DNA from: Leifsonia sp052114085
Lineage (GTDB): Bacteria > Actinomycetota > Actinomycetes > Actinomycetales > Microbacteriaceae
Direction: 5' to 3'
Assembly (NCBI RefSeq): GCF_052114085.1
Contig: NZ_JBFREB010000001.1
Location: 3,410,001-3,474,000 of the forward strand
Length of the DNA stretch: 64,000 bases
The translations under genes were made by a program, and so were the position numbers. Below, in pieces: positions 32,512-42,862 of the stretch. Positions within the stretch are counted from its first letter, which is position 1. Every line of letters starts with the position of its first letter. The notes beneath the pieces were generated by a model. The model did no database searches, was not told the DNA's origin, and saw nothing but the letters and a program-made list of their open reading frames with translations.

Positions 32512-33855
32512 TCAGTACGCCAGGGCCCGGTCGACGGCCTCGAGGATGCGGTCGGCGTCGGGGAGGTAGAGCTCCTCGAGCTTGGCCGGCGGGAAGGGGA
32601 CGTCGAAGCCCGCGACACGGATCACCGGCGCCTCCAGCGAGTAGAACGCCTTCTCGGCGACGGTCGCGGCCACCTCGGACCCGACGGACACGTTGCCCGG
32701 CGCTTCCTGGGCGATGACCAGACGACCCGTCTTCTGGACGGATGCGATGACCGGCCCGTAGTCGACGGGGGAGAGCGAGCGCAGGTCGATCACCTCGAGG
32801 CTGCGCCCCTCCTCCGCGGCGAGTTCCGCCGCGCGGAGTGCCACGCTCACCATGCCGGCCCACGCGACGATGGTCGCATCCGTGCCCGTGCGGACGACCC
32901 GGCTGGCGTGCAGCGCCGTCGGGTTCTCGACGAGGTCGACCTCGCCCTTGGGCCAGTAGCGGCTCATCGGCTCGAAGAAGACCACGGGGTCGTCGGAACG
33001 GATGGCCTCCTGGATCATCCAGTACGCGTCGTGCGGGGTCGAGGGCGCCACGACGCGAAGGCCGGCCGTGTGCGCGAAGTACGCCTCGGGCGCCTCCTGG
33101 TGGTGCTCTACCGCCCCGATGTGGCCGCCGTGCGGGATGCGGATGACCACCGGGAAGGGCAGCCTGCCGTTGTGCCGGTTCGTCATCTTGGCGAGCTGCG
33201 TAGTGATCTGGTCGAAGCCGGGGAAGACGAAACCGTTGAACTGGATCTCGACGACCGGGCGGTAGCCGCGCATCGCCAGACCGATCGCCGTACCGATGAT
33301 GCCGGCCTCGGCGAGCGGCGTGTCCACCACGCGCTGCGGGCCGAACTCCTTCTGCAGGCCCTCGGTCACTCGGAAGACTCCGCCGAGCGGGCCGATGTCC
33401 TCGCCCAGGAGAATCACCTTCGGGTCGTCGGCGAGCGCGCGCCGGAGACCGGCGTTGAGCGCTTTCACCATCGGCAGCGACTGGATGCGCGGCTCGGGCG
33501 CGGCGTCCGCCACCGCCTGCTCAGGCGTCTCGTCGGCGTGTTCGGCGGCAGCAGCCTCCGCGCCCACCTCGGCAGAGGCCTGCGCGTCGGTGTGTGCGGC
33601 AGGGTACGCAGTGTCGGGGAAGGCACCCATCTGCTCGTCCTCGATCACGAATTCCCGCGTCCACTCCTGTTCGGCGACGTGCTCTTCGAGCACGCGCGAA
33701 TCCGGGTCGCTCTCGACGATCTCGACCACGTCGATGGCCTGCGTGTCGAGCGACGCGCTGTCTGCGGCGGTTTCCTCGTCCGACGGGCCAGTGGCGGCCG
33801 GTTCCTCGATCAATTCGGCCTCCACGTACTCGGCCTCGCTTCTCACGTCGCTCAT
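32512..33855 (-). CDS. pdhB: 2-oxoacid dehydrogenase E1 beta subunit with long acidic N-terminal extension
   Basis: A 447-residue protein. Residues about 127-447 form a normal E1 beta subunit: LGEDIGPLGGVFRVTEGL, then VVDTPLAEAGIIGTAIGLAM, EIQFNGFVFP, IPHGGHIGAVEHHQ and the C-terminal AGFDVPFPPAKLEE. It pairs with PdhA and binds the shared thiamine diphosphate. The first about 125 residues are very acidic and low in complexity, rich in Glu, Asp and Ala, and are not usual for E1 beta. Family members are about 320-350 residues. The ATG at 33855 overlaps the pdhA stop (ATGA), which supports the start. Confidence 0.9.
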   Translation of the reverse strand: MSDVRSEAEYVEAELIEEPAATGPSDEETAADSASLDTQAIDVVEIVESDPDSRVLEEHVAEQEWTREFVIEDEQMGAFPDTAYPAAHTDAQASAEVGAEAAAAEHADETPEQAVADAAPEPRIQSLPMVKALNAGLRRALADDPKVILLGEDIGPLGGVFRVTEGLQKEFGPQRVVDTPLAEAGIIGTAIGLAMRGYRPVVEIQFNGFVFPGFDQITTQLAKMTNRHNGRLPFPVVIRIPHGGHIGAVEHHQEAPEAYFAHTAGLRVVAPSTPHDAYWMIQEAIRSDDPVVFFEPMSRYWPKGEVDLVENPTALHASRVVRTGTDATIVAWAGMVSVALRAAELAAEEGRSLEVIDLRSLSPVDYGPVIASVQKTGRLVIAQEAPGNVSVGSEVAATVAEKAFYSLEAPVIRVAGFDVPFPPAKLEELYLPDADRILEAVDRALAY

Positions 33856-34991
33856 GCGTCGCCTCCGAACGATTCCTCGTAGTCCAGGAGCCAGCGCCGC
33901 TGCTCCTCTGTCAGCGGATGCGGCTCACTGTAGACGTGGTCGAACATCGAGGCGGCGGAAGGAGGGGTGAGTTCGAGGGTCCGGCGGCGGATGTCGGCCG
34001 CGAGGTCAGCCCCTTCTTCATCCGCACTATCGAAGAACGCCTGGCCGACACCCTGCTGCTCCAGGAAGACACGGAACCGCAGGATCGGGTCACGCTCGGC
34101 CCAGTAGGTGACCTCGTCATCGCTGCGGTACTTGCTGGGGTCGTCACTCGAAGTGTGGGCGCCCATGCGGTAGGTGAGGGCCTCGATCATGCTCGGCCCC
34201 TCGCCGCTGCGGGCGTCGTCCAGGTGCTTCGCCGTCACCGCGTACGCAGCAAGCACGTCGTTGCCGTCGATCTGCACGCCCGGGATGCCGAATCCACTCG
34301 ACCGCAGATAGAGCGGAGTGCGGGACTGCGTGCTCACCGGAACGGAGATCGCCCAGTGATTGTTCTGCAGGAAGAACACCTGAGGGGTCTGATAGCTCGC
34401 GGCGAAGACATACGCCTCGCTCACATCCCCCTGGCTGGTCGCGCCGTCACCGAAGTAGACGATGGACGCCTCATCCTGCGTCGGGTCGCCCGTGCCCACC
34501 TTGCCGTCGAACTTCATGCCCATGGCGTACCCGGTCGCGTGCAGGGTCTGCGACCCGATCACGAGCGTGTAGAGGTGGAAGTTGCCGACGGCGGGATCGG
34601 TCGGGTCCCAGCCACCGTGGGTCGTCCCACGCAGCAGGCCGATGATGCCGATCGGATCGATACCGCGGATCATGCCGACGACGTGCTCGCGGTAGGTCGG
34701 GAACAGGTGGTCCTGCGGCTTCGCGGCGTGGGCCGAGCCCACCTGGGCGCCCTCCTGGCCGTGGCTGGGAACCCACAATCCGAGCTGGCCCTGCCGCTGC
34801 AGGTTGGCGGCCTCGATGTCGAACGCCCGCACACGCACCATGTCGCGGTAGAAGCGGCGGTAATCGTTCTCGTCGAGACGCTCCAAGTAGGGGAGGTACT
34901 CTGCCGACGTCTCGCTCGGCTGGAAGCGGCCGTCTGCCGTGAGCAGCTGGACCGTGTTCGCCGGGCGCGGGATCTCGTTCGTCGCAACCAC
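33852..34991 (-). CDS. pdhA: 2-oxoacid dehydrogenase E1 alpha subunit
   Basis: A 379-residue E1 alpha. It contains the thiamine diphosphate motif GDGATSQGDVSEA... and NNHWAISVP (G-D-G then N-N), together with the phosphorylation-loop region TYRMGAHTSSDDPSKYR. With PdhB it decarboxylates a 2-oxoacid and passes the acyl group to the E2 lipoyl arm. The GTG at 34991 is 5 nt after the preceding hisC-like stop. Gene order hisC-pdhA-pdhB-pdhC points to one operon, and both pyruvate and branched-chain 2-oxoacid specificity remain possible. Confidence 0.92.
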   Translation of the reverse strand: MVATNEIPRPANTVQLLTADGRFQPSETSAEYLPYLERLDENDYRRFYRDMVRVRAFDIEAANLQRQGQLGLWVPSHGQEGAQVGSAHAAKPQDHLFPTYREHVVGMIRGIDPIGIIGLLRGTTHGGWDPTDPAVGNFHLYTLVIGSQTLHATGYAMGMKFDGKVGTGDPTQDEASIVYFGDGATSQGDVSEAYVFAASYQTPQVFFLQNNHWAISVPVSTQSRTPLYLRSSGFGIPGVQIDGNDVLAAYAVTAKHLDDARSGEGPSMIEALTYRMGAHTSSDDPSKYRSDDEVTYWAERDPILRFRVFLEQQGVGQAFFDSADEEGADLAADIRRRTLELTPPSAASMFDHVYSEPHPLTEEQRRWLLDYEESFGGDA

Positions 34992-34995
34992 CGTT

Positions 34996-36105
34996 CTAAC
35001 CTAACCGCTTGCCGGAGTGCCCATTTGGTAGGTTCCGCACAATATCACCGGCAACCTGCAGGAGTTTGTCCACAGACTCCTCCTCGCCGACACTGATGCG
35101 GATGCCCTCCGGAGGGAACGCGCGAACCGTCAGTCCGGCGTCGAAGAATGCGTCGTTGGCCTCGACGGTCTGTTCACCGGTCGCAAGCCACACGAAGTTG
35201 CCCTGGGCCTCCGGGACCGCCCAGCCCAGCTGGATCAGGGCGTCACGGAGCCGGTCGCGGCGCATCGCGACACGGGCGACGCGCTCCATCAACTCGTCTT
35301 CGGCCTCGATGGAGGCGAGCGCGGCGACGCGGGAGGCATCGGTGACCGAGAGCGGGATGGCGGCGGAACGCGCCGCGTTCAGTACGGCCGCCGGCCCGAC
35401 CGCATAGCCGATGCGCAGCGCCGCCAGCCCGTAGGCCTTGGAGAACGTGCGCAGCACGACGAGGTTGGGGTAGCGGGACAGCAGGGGGATGCCATCGACC
35501 GCGGCGTCATCCGTGACGAACTCGAAGTACGCCTCGTCGAGGAGGACGAGAAGGTCCGAGGGGACGCGCGCCATGAACGCCTCGAAGGCCGCGGCCGTGA
35601 CGATCGTGCCGGTCGGGTTGTTGGGCGTGCACACGATCACGACGCGTGTTCGCTCCGTGATCGCCTCGGCCATCGCATCCAGATCATGGCTGCCGTCGGC
35701 ACGGTTCGGCACCTGGATGCTCGTGGCGCCGGTCACCGTCACGAGCCCGGGATACGCCTCGAACGAGCGCCAGGAGTACACGACTTCGTCGCCGACACCG
35801 GCCGCGGCCGCGATCAGCTGCGACAGGAGGGCTACCGAGCCGCTGCCCAGGTGGACCTCCTCGATCCCGACGCCGTGTCGCTCCGCCAGCCGGGCGCGCA
35901 GGTCGGCTCCGCCCGCGTTGGGGTAGCGGTTGAGCTCGTGCAGGGTCGCCGTCACCGCCTCCACCACCGAGGGGAGAGGCGGGTAGGGGTTCTCGTTGCT
36001 CGACAGCTTGAAGCCGTCCGCCGGCGCCGGCCGCCCCTGCTTGTAGGCGGGGACAGCAACGATCTCGGGGCGCAGTCTCACGCCGAAGGTGTCTTCCGAA
36101 CTCAC
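34996..36105 (-). CDS. hisC: histidinol-phosphate/aromatic aminotransferase
   Basis: A 369-residue class I/II PLP aminotransferase of the HisC subfamily. The N-terminal KLSSNENPYPP and CTPNNPTGTIV motifs are typical, and the PLP lysine sits in RTFSKAYGLAALRIGYAVG. It converts imidazole-acetol phosphate to histidinol phosphate, or acts on aromatic 2-oxoacids. Its place directly before pdhA, not among his genes, suggests an aromatic or branched role (a Pat-type enzyme). The GTG at 36105 starts the conserved part. It is divergent from the holin-like gene. Confidence 0.85.
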   Translation of the reverse strand: MSSEDTFGVRLRPEIVAVPAYKQGRPAPADGFKLSSNENPYPPLPSVVEAVTATLHELNRYPNAGGADLRARLAERHGVGIEEVHLGSGSVALLSQLIAAAAGVGDEVVYSWRSFEAYPGLVTVTGATSIQVPNRADGSHDLDAMAEAITERTRVVIVCTPNNPTGTIVTAAAFEAFMARVPSDLLVLLDEAYFEFVTDDAAVDGIPLLSRYPNLVVLRTFSKAYGLAALRIGYAVGPAAVLNAARSAAIPLSVTDASRVAALASIEAEDELMERVARVAMRRDRLRDALIQLGWAVPEAQGNFVWLATGEQTVEANDAFFDAGLTVRAFPPEGIRISVGEEESVDKLLQVAGDIVRNLPNGHSGKRLG

Positions 36106-36206
36106 AGACCCAACTTAGTCGCGCCCGCATACCCGGAGAGGAATTACCGGAATCTGTGGAGGACGCACCCTTTGTACCCCTCTGTGTCCACTGACAGGAT
36201 GGATCC

Positions 36207-36593
36207 ATGCGATTCCTGCTCAGACTGATCATCAACGCCATCGCCCTCTGGCTCACGACGCTGATCGTCAGCGGTGTGACCGTGCATCCCTACGCGTCGG
36301 ACACGACCGCGCTCGTGCTGACGTACCTGCTCATCGCCCTGATCTTCGGAGTGGTGAACGCCATCGTCGGCACGGTCATCCGGATCGTCGCGTTCCCGCT
36401 CTATATCCTCACGCTGGGGTTGATCTCGTTGCTCGTCAACGCGTTCCTCCTCTTCATCGTTTCCTGGATCAGCGACGCGATAGGTTTCGGGCTGCACATC
36501 GACGGCTTCTGGTCCGGTGTCCTGGGCGCGCTCGTGCTCGGCATCATCGCCTGGCTGCTCGGTCTGATCTTCCGGCCCGCCCGCCGCGACTGA
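36207..36593 (+). CDS. phage holin family (four-TM) membrane protein
   Basis: A 128-residue membrane protein with about four helices, beginning MRFLLRLIINAIALWLTTLI and including the conserved VVNAIVGTVIRIVAFPLYIL and LGLISLLVNAFLLFIV stretches. This is the widespread bacterial family called phage holin family 4 or YvlD-like. The name is historical; these genes are not part of phages and their role is unknown, with envelope-stress links in some bacteria. The ATG at 36207 is clear. It lies 87 nt before purB. Confidence 0.85.
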   Translation: MRFLLRLIINAIALWLTTLIVSGVTVHPYASDTTALVLTYLLIALIFGVVNAIVGTVIRIVAFPLYILTLGLISLLVNAFLLFIVSWISDAIGFGLHIDGFWSGVLGALVLGIIAWLLGLIFRPARRD

Positions 36594-36680
36594 GCCCGGT
36601 CGTGCCGGCGGCGTCGGCACCGACCAGCGGCGTGCGGGAGAATGGTGGAGTACCCGCCGCCTGATTTCGCGAGGAGCACC

Positions 36681-38060
36681 ATGACCGCCCTGCCTCCCCA
36701 GCCGCTCAGCCCCCTGGACGGCCGCTATCGGTCCGCCGTCATCGGGCTCGGCGACCACCTCTCCGAGGCCGGCCTCAACCGGGCGCGCGTGCAGGTCGAG
36801 GTCGAGTGGCTGCTCTACCTCACCGAGCACCGGATGTTCGGCTCGTCGCCGCTGACGGAGGACCAGAAGCGCGCCCTGCGCGCCCTCGCCGACGAGTTCG
36901 GGCAGCCCGAGATCGATCGCCTGGCCGAACTCGAGGCGACGACCAAGCACGACGTGAAGGCGGTCGAGTACCTGGTGCGCGAGCGCCTGCACGCACTCGG
37001 GCTCGACCACATCGCCGAGCTGACCCACTTCGCGGCGACGAGCGAGGACATCAACAACCTCTCGTACGCGCTCACGGTGAGTGCGGCGGTCCGCGAGTCC
37101 TGGCTTCCGAAGTTCCGCGCGGTGATCGCCGAACTGCGCGCGCAGGCGAAGCAGTACCGCGATGACGCGATGCTCGCCCGCACCCACGGCCAGCCCGCGA
37201 CGCCGACGACCATGGGCAAGGAGCTGGCCGTCTTCGTCCACCGCCTGGAACGGGTGCGCACGCAGATCGAATCGGGCGTCCACCTGGGCAAGTTCAGCGG
37301 CGCCACCGGGACCTTCGCCGCCCACCTCATCGCCGATCCGGAAGCCGACTGGCCCCGCATCTCGCGGGAATTCGTCGAGAGCCTCGGCCTCGACTGGAAC
37401 CCGCTGACCACGCAGATCGAGTCGCACGACTGGCAGGCGGAGCTGTACTCGCGCATTTCACACGCGAATCGCATCCTGCACAACCTGTGCACCGACATCT
37501 GGACGTACATCTCTCTCGGGTACTTCCGCCAGGTCCCGGAGCCCGGCGCCACCGGGTCGTCCACCATGCCGCACAAGGTCAACCCGATCCGCTTCGAGAA
37601 CGCGGAGGCCAACCTCGAGCTTTCCAGCGCGGTGCTCGACTCGCTCGCGGCGACGCTCGTCACCAGCCGCCTGCAGCGCGACCTCACCGACTCGACCACC
37701 CAGCGCAACATCGGCGTGGGCCTGGGTCATTCCCTGCTGGCACTCGACAACATCGAGCGCGGGCTGGGGCAGATCACCATCGACCGCCAGCTGCTCGCCG
37801 ACGATCTGGACTCCAACTGGGAAGTGCTCGCGGAGGCGATCCAGACCGTGATCCGCGCGGAGGTCACGGCCGGCCGCTCCACGATCACGGATCCGTACGC
37901 GCTGCTCAAAGAGCTGACCCGCGGAAAGCGCGTCGACCACGCTGCGCTGACGGAGTTCGTCAACGGTCTGGAGATCGGCCAGGCGGCGAAGAACCGCCTT
38001 CTGGCGCTGACGCCCGCCGGGTATGTAGGTCTGGCGTCGGAGCTCGTCGACTACCTGTAA
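36681..38060 (+). CDS. purB: adenylosuccinate lyase
   Basis: A 459-residue member of the fumarase/aspartase superfamily. It has the N-terminal PLSPLDGRYRSAV, then TSEDINNLSYAL and the superfamily signature SSTMPHKVNPIRFENAE (about residue 290). It converts SAICAR to AICAR and adenylosuccinate to AMP in purine synthesis, as a cytoplasmic homotetramer. The ATG at 36681 follows GAGGAGCACC. It matches the E. coli-type long form (about 456 residues), not the shorter Bacillus type. Confidence 0.95.
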   Translation: MTALPPQPLSPLDGRYRSAVIGLGDHLSEAGLNRARVQVEVEWLLYLTEHRMFGSSPLTEDQKRALRALADEFGQPEIDRLAELEATTKHDVKAVEYLVRERLHALGLDHIAELTHFAATSEDINNLSYALTVSAAVRESWLPKFRAVIAELRAQAKQYRDDAMLARTHGQPATPTTMGKELAVFVHRLERVRTQIESGVHLGKFSGATGTFAAHLIADPEADWPRISREFVESLGLDWNPLTTQIESHDWQAELYSRISHANRILHNLCTDIWTYISLGYFRQVPEPGATGSSTMPHKVNPIRFENAEANLELSSAVLDSLAATLVTSRLQRDLTDSTTQRNIGVGLGHSLLALDNIERGLGQITIDRQLLADDLDSNWEVLAEAIQTVIRAEVTAGRSTITDPYALLKELTRGKRVDHAALTEFVNGLEIGQAAKNRLLALTPAGYVGLASELVDYL

Positions 38061-38084
38061 CGCTTGCCGACCGGCAGGCGCCGG

Positions 38085-38417
38085 TCAGTGCCCGCGCGGG
38101 CGCTCGTCGCCCTCGGCGCGCGCCCGGGCCGCCTTGGCGCGGGCTTCGGCGTCCTGCTCGTGGATGTCCTCCACCTCGGCCTCGGTCGGCTTGAAGGCGA
38201 GTGCGAAAAGCGCCAGCAGCACGAGCGCGACGATGAACGTCACACCCAGGCCGATTCCGGCGAGCACGAACTCGCGCGTCGCGATGAGCACGATCAGGCC
38301 GACGAACACAGCCAGTCCGGCCGAGATCGCTAGAAGCTCCACCGGCAGGAACCGGTCCCGACGGGAGGGCTGCAGATTCTGGGTCAATCGAGGGTCTTTC
38401 TTGTCGCGCGAGGTCAC
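38085..38417 (-). CDS. small two-TM hypothetical protein
   Basis: A 110-residue protein with a basic N-terminus, two membrane helices (about residues 27-45 and 51-72) and a charged Ala/Glu/Arg-rich C-terminal tail (EDIHEQDAEARAKAARARAE). Its ATG overlaps the stop of the DUF308-type gene upstream (ATGA region, 38414-38417), so the two form a coupled pair. No family is recognised. It may be a small partner of the HdeD-like protein. Confidence 0.6.
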   Translation of the reverse strand: MTSRDKKDPRLTQNLQPSRRDRFLPVELLAISAGLAVFVGLIVLIATREFVLAGIGLGVTFIVALVLLALFALAFKPTEAEVEDIHEQDAEARAKAARARAEGDERPRGH

Positions 38418-39016
38418 GATCCGCTCTCCACTCCGCGTGTTTCGTCACCGGGTCGTGCAGCCGACCGCAGAGTCACCGCGCCGATGCCCTGGAAGACGCC
38501 GACAATGACCGCCCAGGCGCCGAAGAGCCCGATGGCGAGGATGGCGTCGGCCGGGGCGAACAACAACGCGAGTGCAAGGACGGCGGTGATGGCACCGGTG
38601 ATGAGCCAATCACGGGCGGCAGCGTCCCGGCCGCGCTCCCGGATGCCGTTGTACAGCTCGAGGAAGCCGGTCAGCGCCGCCCACACCGTCACGAGGTAGA
38701 GGTACAGTCCGAGCCCGCCACCCGACAGCGCGAGCGCGACCACACCGGCGATCACACCGATGACGCCCTGCACGGCGAACAACGTTCGCGTCAGCCTGCG
38801 TCCGGCGAGCAACCAGCTCAGGACACCGGTGGCAAGTCCGTCGACGAGCGCGAAGACGCCGAACACGATCAGACCGAAGGCCGCAGTGTGCGCGTCCCGC
38901 GTGAAAGTGATGACGGCGGCGGCGGCGAGGGCCACGACGGCGCGGACGGCGGGGACGACCCAGTACCGGTTGTGCGCGTGGGCGCGGGCATTCTGGGCGG
39001 GGACGGCGGTAGCCAC
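38414..39016 (-). CDS. HdeD/DUF308-type membrane protein
   Basis: A 200-residue protein with six hydrophobic helices arranged as three repeated pairs, the layout of the DUF308/HdeD family: VVPAVRAVVALAAAAVITFT; VFGVFALVDGLATGVLSWLL; AVQGVIGVIAGVVALALSGG. HdeD in E. coli is linked to acid resistance, but most members are of unknown role. It is translated just ahead of the small two-TM gene. The ATG at 39016 follows AAGAGGTCGCC, a plausible ribosome site. Confidence 0.75.
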   Translation of the reverse strand: MATAVPAQNARAHAHNRYWVVPAVRAVVALAAAAVITFTRDAHTAAFGLIVFGVFALVDGLATGVLSWLLAGRRLTRTLFAVQGVIGVIAGVVALALSGGGLGLYLYLVTVWAALTGFLELYNGIRERGRDAAARDWLITGAITAVLALALLFAPADAILAIGLFGAWAVIVGVFQGIGAVTLRSAARPGDETRGVESGS

Positions 39017-39113
39017 GAGGCGACCTCTTTCGTACGGATTCGCCCTCCAGTCTAGTCGGCGGGTTCCTGCGCGTTCACCGCATCGAGACGCGTCCGCTCG
39101 CTACGATCACGGC

Positions 39114-39845
39114 ATGCGGATCGGTTTCGCGGCGCTGCGCGCGGTGGTCTTTTTGCTCATGGTCGCGGCCGTCGCCGTTCAGCTGGGCACTAGCATCCAT
39201 TCGACGAGCGATCGCGGTGGAAGCGTGGCCGGGCTGGTTACGAACTTCTTCAGCTTCTTCACGATCGACTCGAATGTGCTCGGGATCGTGGTGCTCGGGA
39301 TCGGCGCGGTGCTGCTCGTCGTGCGGCGCGGCGATGACCCGGGATGGTTCACGGCGCTGCGCGCGGCGGCGGTGACGTATCTGGTGACGACGGGCGTCGT
39401 CTACAACCTGCTGCTGCGCAACATCCCGTTGCCGCAGGGCACGACCGTCGGCTGGTCGAACGAAGTGCTGCATGTCGTCGCGCCGCTGTACCTGCTGATC
39501 GACTGGCTGTTCGCGCCGGGCCGGACCCCGCTTCGACTGCGGGCGGTGTGGGGCATCGCGGTGTTCCCGATCGTGTGGGCGATCTACACGCTGATCCGGG
39601 CGCCGTTCGCCGCCGAACCGGTCAGCGGGAAGCAGCCGTGGTACCCGTATCCGTTCCTCAACCCGCAGACCAGTCCGAACGGGTACCTGTCTGTCGCCTT
39701 CTACGTCGTCCTGATCGCCGTCGTCATCCTGGTCGCCGGGTACGCGGTCGTGTGGGTCTCGCGGCGGTGGAACGTTACACGGCGGTCGGATGCGGTCGCC
39801 GGCGACGACGCGGTTCCGGATCGTCGGCCCGCGCCCACAGAATGA
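39114..39845 (+). CDS. Pr6Pr-family membrane protein
   Basis: A 243-residue protein with about six membrane helices. The segments SFFTIDSNVLGIVVLGIGA, NEVLHVVAPLYLLIDWLFAP and PYPFLNPQTSPNGY match the Pr6Pr (FAR-17a/AIG1-like) family of small actinobacterial membrane proteins. Members are of unknown function in bacteria. The ATG at 39114 starts the first helix. Its 3' end overlaps the convergent membrane gene on the other strand by 71 bp. Confidence 0.75.
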   Translation: MRIGFAALRAVVFLLMVAAVAVQLGTSIHSTSDRGGSVAGLVTNFFSFFTIDSNVLGIVVLGIGAVLLVVRRGDDPGWFTALRAAAVTYLVTTGVVYNLLLRNIPLPQGTTVGWSNEVLHVVAPLYLLIDWLFAPGRTPLRLRAVWGIAVFPIVWAIYTLIRAPFAAEPVSGKQPWYPYPFLNPQTSPNGYLSVAFYVVLIAVVILVAGYAVVWVSRRWNVTRRSDAVAGDDAVPDRRPAPTE

Positions 39846-40302
39846 CGGATGCGAGCCCGCCGACCGCCAGCAGGAAGGCGCCCGTGGCTGTGACGTCGTC
39901 CGCGACGCCGTGCTGCGTCAGCACGGCGGACACGATCCCGGCGGCGGCGCCACACACCGTGACGACGGCGAATGCGTACGAGATCGCCCGAGCCGCGCCT
40001 CCCATGACAAGACCGCGCACGACGAGGGCGACCGCACCGATGAGCCACAACGTCGCCACCGGAAGCGCCAGGAGCATCCCCAGTGGGTCACGCAGGAGCA
40101 CACCGGGAGTCGCGTAGAGGAGTGACGCGGCGAGCAACAGGACAACGCCCAGTCCGGTGGACGCCAGCACGCGAGCACCATCGGTGCGCAAAGCCAGGAT
40201 GGGCCGGAGCAACGCCGGCCAGGTGAACGCCAGGGCGAACGCCACGAGAGCGAGCGCCACGCTGCCTGCGCCCTGCAGCACGGGAAGGAGGATGCCCATC
40301 AT
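39775..40302 (-). CDS. hypothetical five-TM protein
   Basis: A 175-residue Ala/Leu/Val-rich membrane protein with about five helices and a basic C-terminal tail (RRRRRPHPTAV). No motif or family is recognised. The ATG pair at 40302/40299 gives either start. The last 71 bp overlap the end of the Pr6Pr gene on the opposite strand. High GC and codon use like the neighbours support a real gene, but the overlap means the final codons could be trimmed. Confidence 0.6.
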   Translation of the reverse strand: MMGILLPVLQGAGSVALALVAFALAFTWPALLRPILALRTDGARVLASTGLGVVLLLAASLLYATPGVLLRDPLGMLLALPVATLWLIGAVALVVRGLVMGGAARAISYAFAVVTVCGAAAGIVSAVLTQHGVADDVTATGAFLLAVGGLASVILWARADDPEPRRRRRPHPTAV

Positions 40303-40377
40303 GCATCCATTGAATCGTCCCCCGGCCGGTGGCGCGTCGTCCGTGAGGATGATCCGCGTCGGCCGCGCGGCGGTGGT

Positions 40378-40992
40378 TCAGCGGGTGACATCCTCATCGG
40401 TGGCGTGGGCACCGTAGAACTGGGACTGCTGCCGCATGAGGTCCCGCATCGACGCCTCGCGTCCCACGCCGTACACGGTGCCGGGAAAGTCGAGCTCGCA
40501 CTGGATCGCCCAGATCTCCTGGTGGCGATCGGGCGAGAGAATCGACGCGGGGTCTCCGACCGCGATCCACCCGATCGGAACGACCGCTCCGGGCTCGAGA
40601 ACTGTGTTGACCTGGACGACGCCATTGATCCGGACCTCGGCCCCGGCTCCGACGAGGCTCCCCGGAAAGAGGGAAGCGCCGGTGGCGATGAACGCCTCGT
40701 CCGCGACGATGCTGCCGTTGACGTGGGTGTGGGGGCCGACCATGACGGCGGCGCCGATGTGCACGGGGTGGTCGGCCCGGCCGCGGAGCAGAGCGTGCTC
40801 CATGACGATGGTGTCTTCACCGATGGTGACCGCTCCATCCTCGGCGGTGATCACTGCTCCGTGGAGAATGCGGGCGCCTGCGGCGATCCGAACGTTCCCC
40901 ACGATCACGGCGGATGCGGCCACGTAGGCGGCGGGATCGATCATCGGGTCGCTGCCGCGGTGTCTCAGAAGCATTCGGTGGGCTCCGATCAT
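40378..40992 (-). CDS. left-handed beta-helix (hexapeptide-repeat) protein, gamma-carbonic-anhydrase-like
   Basis: A 204-residue protein with many hexapeptide repeats, for example AAYVAASAVIVGNVRIAAGA and ARILHGAVITAEDGAV, building a left-handed beta helix. Three His residues in HALLRGRADHPVHIG and GPHTHVNG could correspond to the metal ligands of gamma-carbonic anhydrases, though acyltransferases share the fold. It may be an enzyme or a binding protein; the exact role is unknown. The ATG at 40992 has a weak ribosome site; an inner ATG at 40944 is possible. Confidence 0.7.
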   Translation of the reverse strand: MIGAHRMLLRHRGSDPMIDPAAYVAASAVIVGNVRIAAGARILHGAVITAEDGAVTIGEDTIVMEHALLRGRADHPVHIGAAVMVGPHTHVNGSIVADEAFIATGASLFPGSLVGAGAEVRINGVVQVNTVLEPGAVVPIGWIAVGDPASILSPDRHQEIWAIQCELDFPGTVYGVGREASMRDLMRQQSQFYGAHATDEDVTR

Positions 40993-41035
40993 CGTTTCAC
41001 TGCGAGGTGTGACAGGCGCCTTCCGCACGCGTCGA

Positions 41036-42409
<1,374 letters not shown>

Positions 42410-42862
42410 GTTCACTCCTCTACTGCTCGCATGCGCTCGGGCACGATGGGACCGTCGGCGGGCGTGCTTGCACGCTCGCCGCGCGAGTTGTTCCCTCGGC
42501 TCGATTGTCGGGACGACCTCTGACATTTCCGCAGTTCCGCGGCCGTCGTCCGTCGACGTCGGTCAACACTATGAACCCCAACCTCTTCGCACAACTCAGC
42601 CTGTGGATAAAACTGGGGAAAATCTGCGCGAAACGCCGTGGAGCGTGTGTAGAAGGTGTGTGGAAACCTGTGGACAACAAATGAGCTTGGGCACGATTAT
42701 TGACGCTGACCTGCTCATTCAGTTTCAACACCCTGTGTGTAAAAAGTTCCTTGAACCCTGTGTTCAACGTTCGTCGCACGGCCGGTGCGCCTGTGCACAA
42801 TCACCCTTAACGAGAGGTAGCGGCGGGCCTCAGCCCGCCGCTACACTTCTCGCTTTTCTCGC
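42410..42862. other. long dnaB leader with DnaA-box-like motifs
   Basis: About 450 bp without a gene. A perfect DnaA box (TGTGGATAA) is at 42602-42610, a one-mismatch box (TGTGGACAA) at 42669-42677, and weaker relatives (TGTGGAAAC near 42658, TGTGCACAA near 42791) are nearby. A CCCTGTGT repeat occurs around 42731 and 42759. The region probably contains the dnaB promoter, and DnaA may regulate it. No tRNA or small gene was found. Confidence 0.5.
42817..42844 (-). terminator. terminator of the rpsF-ssb-rpsR-rplI operon
   Basis: GTAGCGGCGGGC-CTCA-GCCCGCCGCTAC is a perfect 12-bp stem with a 4-base loop, 19 bp past the rplI stop. There is no T-run on the minus side, so it may end or stabilise the ribosomal transcript before dnaB. 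Confidence 0.7.

Noticed and set aside
36207..36593. Prophage remnant because of the holin-family name
   Set aside because: The family name is historical; no phage genes surround it and the neighbourhood is housekeeping.
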